Positions 1-4,434 of a stretch of DNA of 5,381 bases are shown one piece after another. The DNA comes from Thermodesulfatator sp. Lineage in GTDB: Bacteria; Desulfobacterota; Thermodesulfobacteria; Thermodesulfobacteriales; Thermodesulfobacteriaceae. Location: NCBI GenBank assembly GCA_027036915.1, contig JALWCD010000234.1, positions 746 through 6,126 of the forward strand, in the 5' to 3' direction. Numbering within the stretch: the first letter of the stretch is position 1; every line of letters starts with the position of its first letter. A model generated the notes under the pieces. It was not told the DNA's origin and did not search any database. It worked only from the letters and a program-made list of their open reading frames with translations. The translations under genes were made by a program, and so were the position numbers.

Positions 1-88
1 TCACGGTTGCGGGCCAGCGCCGGATTCTCACCGGCTTCCCGTTTAACCCCGTCCCCTTACAGGGCCAGGGCACCCGGGGCCGTGTGTC
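1..88 (-). ncRNA. Cobalamin (B12) riboswitch, partial, cut by the left window edge
   Basis: Read on the minus strand, this stretch shows the conserved core of the cobalamin riboswitch in the right order: a GGTGCC-type segment (about 68-75), then GGGAAGCCGGTG (30-41), an AATCCGGC segment (about 20-27), and finally CCCGCAACCGTGA (1-13), which corresponds to the B12 box. The family binds adenosyl- or hydroxocobalamin in the 5' leader of mRNAs and shuts off downstream translation or transcription when the cofactor is plentiful. The 3' end, the expression platform and the regulated gene lie to the left, outside the window, so the target (commonly B12 transport or synthesis, or a B12-independent isozyme) cannot be named. 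The 5' limit is estimated from the upstream promoter. Confidence 0.9.
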
Positions 89-91
89 GGA

Positions 92-121
92 AACATAACA
101 TATCTCTGAAAATTGCGTCAA
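92..121 (-). promoter_or_regulatory. Sigma70-like promoter driving the riboswitch transcript
   Basis: On the minus strand there is TTGACG (116-121; five of six matches to the -35 consensus) and TATGTT (92-97; four of six matches to the -10 consensus), separated by 18 bases. A start about seven bases downstream would fall near position 85, just before the first conserved riboswitch element, which fits well. It lies in a distinctly AT-rich patch between two GC-rich blocks. It points away from ftsK, so the two transcription units are divergent. It is predicted from sequence only. Confidence 0.6.
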
Positions 122-171
122 GTTAAAAAGATTCTCTTGTTTGCTTTAGGTCTTTAAGGTATCGTTTTACC
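122..171 (+). promoter_or_regulatory. ftsK leader; weak candidate promoter
   Basis: This AT-rich leader must hold the ftsK promoter or part of it, unless the promoter overlaps the divergent one. The best candidate I see is TTGTTT (137-142), 17 bases, then TATCGT (160-165). It would start transcription at about 172, the A of the ftsK ATG, giving a leaderless or nearly leaderless mRNA. The -10 match is mediocre. The only ribosome-binding-like sequence is AAGG (156-159), 12 bases before the ATG, which is weak and rather distant. No operator-like dyad stands out. Confidence 0.3.
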
Positions 172-2172
172 ATGAAAAAGGCTCCTTTTACGCCCTTAGG
201 GCTCCTCTGGCCGGTGGTGGCCCTATTCCTGGCTCTGGCCCTAATTTCCTACCACCCCCAGGATCCCGGGTTCGGTCAGGTAGGCGGCGAGAGCATCCGG
301 AACTGGGGGGGGCTGGTGGGAGCCTACCTTTCTTCCCTCCTTTTCACCCTTTTCGGCCTGGCGGCCTTTCTCATCCCGCTTACGCTCTTCCTGCTGTCTC
401 CGGTGATCTTCAAGGAAGGTCGTTTCCCCACCCGGGAAACGATAGGGGCTCTGGCCATTATCCTGGGATTGAGCCTTGCTCTGGGCTTCATTCCCGAAAA
501 CTGGGAGGGACATTCGCGTTATCCTTTACACGGAGGTCTTCTGGGGTTTCTGGGACAGGGGCTGGTGCCTTACATCGGGGTGCCGGGCGTAATACTAATA
601 ACGCTGGTCCTGGGGCTGGGAGGCCTGGTCCTGTTCGGCAGCGCCTGGGTTTCAAGGTTTCCGCTATGGCGCTGGTCGAAGAAACGAAAAAAATCCCGAA
701 AAGAACGAACCGGAGCCGGAGAGAACCCCGAAAGAGAGCCCTCTTCCAGCATACCTTCCAGGCCCTCTACCATGCCCGCTTTTCCGCCTCCGGTGGAACT
801 CCTTGAGACCCCTCCTACCCAGAGAAAGGGCCCCTCGGAGGCCACGCTGCAAAACCTGGCCCGGGCCCTTCGAGAAAAGCTTCGGGAATTCGGTGTGGAG
901 GGAGAGGTCACATCGGTAAATCCCGGCCCGGTGATCACGGTCTACGAGTTCCGGCCCGCACCGGGGGTGAAGATCAATCGCATCGCGGCCCTGGCCGACG
1001 ACCTGGCCCTCGGGCTTTCGGCCGAAAGCGTGCGTATCGTGGCCCCCATTCCGGGAAAGGATGTGGTGGGGATTGAGGTCTCAAACCCCGAACGGGAGAT
1101 CGTTTACCTGCGAGAGATCATCGAAAGCGAGACCTTTCGTAGATCCCGTTCGCCTTTGACTCTGGCCCTGGGCAAGGATCAGTCCGGGGCCCCGGTGGTC
1201 ACGGATCTGGCCCGTATGCCGCACCTCCTCATTGCCGGGGCCACCGGAACCGGAAAAAGCGTCTTCATCCACTCCGTAATCCTGAGTCTCATCTACAAGA
1301 ACACTCCGGAGAGGGTACGGTTTCTCCTCATCGACCCCAAACGGATTGAGCTTTCGATCTATGAGGGCATTCCCTATCTCCTTCATCCGGTGGTGCTTGA
1401 GCCGCGGCTGGCCACCCGGGCCCTGCGCTGGGCGGTCTCGGAGATGGAGCGGCGTTATCAACTCCTGGAAGAGACCCGGGCCCGAAATCTCGATTCCTAT
1501 AACCGCCAGGCCGAGGAAAAACTTCCCTACATCGTGGTGATCATTGATGAGCTTGCGGACCTCATGGTGGTGGCCTCAAAGGAGGTGGAAACGCTCCTTA
1601 CGCGGCTGGCCCAGATGGCCCGGGCCTCGGGCATTCACCTCCTCCTTGCCACGCAGAGACCCTCGGTGGATGTCATCACCGGGCTCATCAAGGCCAACTT
1701 CCCGGCCCGGATCTCCTTCCAGGTCTCCTCCCGCACCGACTCCCGCACCATCCTTGACACCCAGGGGGCGGAGAGGCTTCTCGGGGCCGGAGACATGCTC
1801 TTCCTTCCGCCCGGGGCCTCAAAACTCAAACGGATTCACGCCCCTTACGTCTCCGAGGCCGAGGTAAAACGCATCGTGGAATACCTGAGAGCCCAGGGTG
1901 AACCCGAGTATCTGGCCGACTTTACGGCCCTTGAGGAGGATTCCGAAGGCCTCTTGGAAGCCCCTGAAGATGAGGCCGACGACGAACTCTACCGCGAGGC
2001 CGTAAAAATCGCCATGCAGCAGGGAAAGATCTCGGTCTCTATGTTGCAGAGACGCCTCCGCATAGGTTATAACCGAGCCGCCAGGCTCGTAGAACGCATG
2101 GAGGAGGAGGGCATTGTTGGCCCGAGTGACGGTGTGCGTCCTCGTCCTGTGCTTGTGGATCGCAAGTCTTGA
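172..2172 (+). CDS. ftsK: DNA translocase FtsK/SpoIIIE family
   Basis: This is a septum-anchored, ATP-driven double-stranded DNA pump that clears and aligns the chromosome termini at division and, in many bacteria, activates XerCD at dif. Residues about 10-27, 47-76, 90-107 and 132-158 are hydrophobic and fit the usual four-helix membrane anchor. A short basic and Pro/Ser-rich linker follows (about 165-220). The alpha domain is about 222-300. The RecA-like motor (beta) spans about 300-560, with Walker A GATGTGKS (356-363), Walker B IVVIIDE (454-460) and the family motif LLATQRPSVDVITG (491-504). The C-terminal winged-helix gamma domain (about 602-664) recognises KOPS-type guide sequences. At 666 residues it is far shorter than E. 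coli FtsK (about 1330) because the linker is minimal, but no domain is missing. The ATG start immediately precedes the first membrane segment. The 3' end overlaps lolA by 59 bases. Confidence 0.97.
   Translation: MKKAPFTPLGLLWPVVALFLALALISYHPQDPGFGQVGGESIRNWGGLVGAYLSSLLFTLFGLAAFLIPLTLFLLSPVIFKEGRFPTRETIGALAIILGLSLALGFIPENWEGHSRYPLHGGLLGFLGQGLVPYIGVPGVILITLVLGLGGLVLFGSAWVSRFPLWRWSKKRKKSRKERTGAGENPEREPSSSIPSRPSTMPAFPPPVELLETPPTQRKGPSEATLQNLARALREKLREFGVEGEVTSVNPGPVITVYEFRPAPGVKINRIAALADDLALGLSAESVRIVAPIPGKDVVGIEVSNPEREIVYLREIIESETFRRSRSPLTLALGKDQSGAPVVTDLARMPHLLIAGATGTGKSVFIHSVILSLIYKNTPERVRFLLIDPKRIELSIYEGIPYLLHPVVLEPRLATRALRWAVSEMERRYQLLEETRARNLDSYNRQAEEKLPYIVVIIDELADLMVVASKEVETLLTRLAQMARASGIHLLLATQRPSVDVITGLIKANFPARISFQVSSRTDSRTILDTQGAERLLGAGDMLFLPPGASKLKRIHAPYVSEAEVKRIVEYLRAQGEPEYLADFTALEEDSEGLLEAPEDEADDELYREAVKIAMQQGKISVSMLQRRLRIGYNRAARLVERMEEEGIVGPSDGVRPRPVLVDRKS
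2101..2111 (+). promoter_or_regulatory. Ribosome binding site of lolA inside ftsK
   Basis: The run GAGGAGGAGGG contains two overlapping GGAGG cores (2103-2107 and 2106-2110), each six bases from one of two tandem TTG codons (2114 and 2117). It codes at the same time for the Glu-rich end of a helix in the FtsK gamma domain (residues 644-646). It is the main support for a lolA start inside ftsK. Confidence 0.7.
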
Positions 2173-2770
2173 GGCCGAATCCCTGTCGCCTGAGACCGTG
2201 CTGAACCGGGTGGAAAACTTTTACCGCCAGGTAATCAGTCTCTCCGGAACCTTTTCGCAGGAAGTTTACTGGCGCAGGGGCTACGAGGTGGAGGCTTCGG
2301 GCGGGAAATTCTGGTTCTGCAAGCCCGATCTTCTGCGCTGGGAATATCGCTATCCGGAAAGGCTCCTCATCGTCTCCGACGGAAAGAAGGTCTACTTCTA
2401 CTCCGAAGAGGACCGAGAGGTCCTTGTCTTCCCTCCGGAAAAGGCCTTTTCCAGACTCGTCCTGGGGTTACTTTCGGGACGGATAGAGTTTTCCCGGAGG
2501 TTTAAACTGCTTTCGGGTTTCCCGGGGGAAGAAGGCTTTTATTTCCTGGAGCTTAAACCCCGGAAGGAGGAAAGTGTCTCGCGCATCAAGCTCAAGGTCA
2601 GAAGCCGGAACGGAGAGATCCGGGAAATCTGGTACTGGGATCCTTTAGGAAACCTGACCCATCTCGCCTTGGAGAAAATCAAAATCAATCCTAAAATTGA
2701 CAAACAAAAATTTTCCTTTCAGATCCCCGAGGGAGTAGAAATAATAGAAGAAACTCAAGGAGGCTCATAA
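2114..2770 (+). CDS. lolA: Outer-membrane lipoprotein carrier protein LolA
   Basis: LolA is a periplasmic chaperone. It accepts lipoproteins released from the inner membrane by LolCDE and carries them across the periplasm to the outer membrane. Residues 1-21 form a Sec signal peptide: a short n-region with Arg4, a hydrophobic core at 5-18, and likely cleavage after Leu-Glu-Ala (19-21). The mature part has the family pattern: GTFSQE (45-50), GGKFWF (63-68), KPDLLRWEY (70-78, with the conserved Arg-Trp), IVSDGKKVYFYS (86-97), and the C-terminal FSFQIPEGVEII (200-211). The length of 218 is normal. The start is TTG at 2114 or 2117. A later GTG (2126) would lose the positive n-region and sit too far from the Shine-Dalgarno. 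The Cys residues in the signal peptide do not form a lipobox. The gene overlaps ftsK by 59 bases and ends two bases before nadA, so translational coupling is likely. Its 3' end is markedly A-rich. Confidence 0.93.
   Translation: MLARVTVCVLVLCLWIASLEAESLSPETVLNRVENFYRQVISLSGTFSQEVYWRRGYEVEASGGKFWFCKPDLLRWEYRYPERLLIVSDGKKVYFYSEEDREVLVFPPEKAFSRLVLGLLSGRIEFSRRFKLLSGFPGEEGFYFLELKPRKEESVSRIKLKVRSRNGEIREIWYWDPLGNLTHLALEKIKINPKIDKQKFSFQIPEGVEIIEETQGGS
2757..2763 (+). promoter_or_regulatory. Strong ribosome binding site of nadA
   Basis: AAGGAGG lies nine bases before the nadA ATG at 2773 and within the last codons of lolA. It is the strongest Shine-Dalgarno in the window and confirms the nadA start. 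Confidence 0.85.
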
Positions 2771-2772
2771 AA

Positions 2773-3690
2773 ATGGAAAAAGAGAAACTTCAGGCCGAGA
2801 TCCGAAAGCTTGCCGAAGACCGCAAGGCCCTCATTCTGGCCCACAACTATCAGCCGCCTGAGATCCAGGAGATCGCAGATCTCGTGGGAGACTCCCTGGA
2901 ACTCTCCCTTAAGGCCGCAAAGACCGAGGCCCGGGTGCTGGTCTTCTGCGGCGTGGTCTTCATGGCCGAGACCGCGGCCATCGTCTCCCCGGAAAAGATC
3001 GTCCTCCTTCCTAATCGCGAGGCCGGCTGCGCCATGGCGGACATGATCACCCCGGAGGACGTGCGCGCCCTGCGCGAGAAACACCCCGGAGCCCCGGTGG
3101 TGACCTACGTCAACTCCTACGCCGATGTCAAGGCCGAAAGCGACATCTGCTGCACCTCGGCCAATGTGGTGCGGGTCATTGCCAGTCTCCCGGAAAAGGA
3201 GATCATCTGCCTTCCGGACATGAATCTGGCCCGCTACGCCCAGCGCCACTTTCCGGAAAAAAAGATCATCTATCACGAGGGCTTTTGCCCCTTTCACGAC
3301 GTGCTTACCGCCGAGGACGTAAAACGCGCCCGCAAGGCCCATCCCGAAGCCCTTTTCGTGGCCCATCCCGAGTGCCGACCCGAGGTCATCGACCTTGCCG
3401 ACCACGTGGCCTCAACGAGCGGCATGCTCCGCTTCTGCCGCGAATCCGAGCACAGGGAATTCATCATCGGAACCGAGGTGGGCCTGCTTTACCCCTTACG
3501 CAAGCAGAACCCGGACAAAAAGTTTTACCCGGCCTCGGAGAAGATGCTCTGTGAGGCCATGAAGATCACCACTCTGGAGCTGGTCCACCGGGCCCTTGAG
3601 ACCCTTGAGCCCCGGGTGGAGGTCCCGGAGGAGATCCGGGTGCGGGCCCTTCGAGCCGTAAAACGCATGCTTGAAATCCCGCGGGGGTAG
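2773..3690 (+). CDS. nadA: Quinolinate synthase NadA
   Basis: NadA is a cytoplasmic [4Fe-4S] enzyme that condenses iminoaspartate (made by NadB or an aspartate dehydrogenase) with dihydroxyacetone phosphate to give quinolinate, the precursor of NAD. All three pseudo-repeated domains are present. The expected cluster ligands are Cys86 (in EAGCAMAD), Cys172 (in EGFCPFH) and Cys260 (in KMLCEAMK), spaced as in the short thermophilic NadA proteins. Other family motifs are LAHNYQ (22-27), GDSLELS (39-45), YVNSYADVKAESD (112-124), CTSANVV (127-133), the HPEC motif (198-201), STSGM (214-218) and IIGTEVGLLYPL (231-242). The length of 305 matches the compact NadA type (about 300) rather than the longer E. 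coli form. The ATG follows a strong ribosome binding site two bases after the lolA stop. nadB and nadC are not in the window, so the NAD pathway genes are at least partly dispersed. Confidence 0.97.
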   Translation: MEKEKLQAEIRKLAEDRKALILAHNYQPPEIQEIADLVGDSLELSLKAAKTEARVLVFCGVVFMAETAAIVSPEKIVLLPNREAGCAMADMITPEDVRALREKHPGAPVVTYVNSYADVKAESDICCTSANVVRVIASLPEKEIICLPDMNLARYAQRHFPEKKIIYHEGFCPFHDVLTAEDVKRARKAHPEALFVAHPECRPEVIDLADHVASTSGMLRFCRESEHREFIIGTEVGLLYPLRKQNPDKKFYPASEKMLCEAMKITTLELVHRALETLEPRVEVPEEIRVRALRAVKRMLEIPRG

Positions 3691-3694
3691 GGTC

Positions 3695-4075
3695 TTGAGC
3701 GAAACCCTAAAACTCTTTGCCTGGCGGGCGGAAAAGTTTTTCCGGGAGGCCTTCCGGCACTTTGAGGAGGGAGACCTTGAACTCTCGGCCTTTTTTGCCG
3801 AACAGAGCGCCCAGCTTTTCCTCAAATCCTATCTCCTGGAACACACGGGAAGCTTCCCCCAGACGCACAATTTACACCGCCTCTTTCGAGAGGCTGCCAA
3901 GGTGGATGCCGCCTGGGAGACCTTTTACCGGGAAAGGGTCTCGGTGGTGGACGATCTCTACCAGGCCTATTTCACCTCCCGTTACCTTCCCTTTGAGTTT
4001 GAGCGGGAGGCCGTCTCCCGCATGCTTGAATTTCTGAAGGAACTCCGGGGGCGCCTGCGTGGAACTCAATCTTGA
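3695..4075 (+). CDS. HEPN-domain protein, likely partner or toxin of a HEPN/MNT module
   Basis: This is a small all-helical protein of the HEPN superfamily (PF05168-like), of 126 residues from TTG 3695. Recognisable features are the first helix ending in the region around FFAEQSAQLFLKSYLL (residues 33-48), which matches the family pattern A-x2-x-A/Q-Q-A/S-A-x3-LK. A THNLHRLF segment (57-64) matches the conserved H-N/D-L. A final helix is introduced by YFTSRYLP (92-99), equivalent to the usual A-R-Y-P. In HEPN/MNT pairs the HEPN partner is typically an RNase toxin or an RNA-binding partner of the nucleotidyltransferase. The canonical catalytic R-x4-6-H is not visible near the last helix, so RNase activity is uncertain. 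The upstream TTG at 3671 would add eight residues and overlap nadA by 20 bases. I prefer 3695 because it gives the usual short N-terminus, although its Shine-Dalgarno (G-rich, 3683-3692) is poor. The 3' end overlaps the MNT gene by 17 bases. Confidence 0.85.
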   Translation: MSETLKLFAWRAEKFFREAFRHFEEGDLELSAFFAEQSAQLFLKSYLLEHTGSFPQTHNLHRLFREAAKVDAAWETFYRERVSVVDDLYQAYFTSRYLPFEFEREAVSRMLEFLKELRGRLRGTQS

Positions 4076-4418
4076 CCCTTACCTTGAAGCCGTTAAGGAA
4101 CTCCGGCCCTATTTTGAAGGCTGGGAGGAGATCCTGCGGGTTTTTTTGCGCACCTGGGAGGAAGCGGGCCACCCCCGGGTAAGACTTTTCGTCTTCGGTT
4201 CCATCCTTTCGGGAAAGGCCCATCCGGCGCTCTCGGACATCGATGTCCTGGTCCTCGTCCCGGAGAAAGAAGATCTTTCGGAAATAAGACGGCTCTGGCT
4301 TTCGGAGTTCCGCAAGCGCCATCCCTTCCACCCCTTTGAGTTCCACTTTGCGGATTCCGAACTCTTCAAAAACTGGTATAGTCGGTTCGTGGACCGCTGG
4401 CATGAAATAAAGCCTTAA
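4059..4418 (+). CDS. MNT-family (minimal) nucleotidyltransferase, likely antitoxin of the HEPN/MNT module
   Basis: This is a 119-residue protein of the DNA polymerase beta-like minimal nucleotidyltransferase superfamily. The signature is clear: VFGSILSGK (45-53) with Gly47-Ser48, then SDIDVLVLV (59-67) with the metal-binding Asp60 and Asp62. Glu94 in PFEFHF (92-97) is a plausible third carboxylate. The spacing from the GS pair to the first Asp is 11 residues, one more than the usual GSx10DxD. In studied systems such as MntA/HepT, this enzyme inactivates its HEPN partner by adding AMP units to a tyrosine; whether that holds here is inference. The start is GTG 4059, which overlaps the HEPN gene by 17 bases and so suggests coupled translation and a fixed stoichiometric pair. 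A clear Shine-Dalgarno is missing. The protein sequence ends soon after the nucleotidyltransferase core, so it has no substrate-binding helical domain of its own, as expected when HEPN supplies it. Confidence 0.88.
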   Translation: MELNLDPYLEAVKELRPYFEGWEEILRVFLRTWEEAGHPRVRLFVFGSILSGKAHPALSDIDVLVLVPEKEDLSEIRRLWLSEFRKRHPFHPFEFHFADSELFKNWYSRFVDRWHEIKP

Positions 4419-4429
4419 GGAGGGAGGGG
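4417..4429 (+). promoter_or_regulatory. Ribosome binding site of purL
   Basis: AAGGAGGGAGGGG overlaps the stop of the MNT gene. The GGAGG core at 4423-4427 is seven bases from the GTG at 4435. An in-frame TAG at 4432-4434 directly precedes that GTG, so the reading frame cannot start further upstream. Confidence 0.8.
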
Positions 4430-4434
4430 CTTAG

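Noticed and set aside
570..938. Minus-strand open frames opposite the ftsK linker region
   Set aside because: These are Arg/Ser/Gly-rich shadow translations of a low-complexity linker, with no independent start signals.
2135..2155. Lipobox in LolA suggesting a lipoprotein
   Set aside because: The cysteines in the signal peptide lack the small residues required before the Cys, and a normal signal peptidase I site follows.
2755..3405. Long open frame of 216 codons on the minus strand opposite nadA
   Set aside because: It lies wholly opposite a clear nadA, has a Gly/His/Asp-rich low-complexity translation typical of antisense frames in GC-rich genes, and has no recognisable motif.
3743..3760. 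An R-x4-H sequence (REAFRH) in the first helix of the HEPN protein
   Set aside because: It has the right spacing for the HEPN RNase motif but sits in the first helix, not at the start of the last one, so it is most likely coincidental.
3972..4403. Minus-strand open frame of 143 codons opposite the HEPN and MNT genes
   Set aside because: Both plus-strand proteins carry family motifs; the antisense frame has none and spans their overlap.
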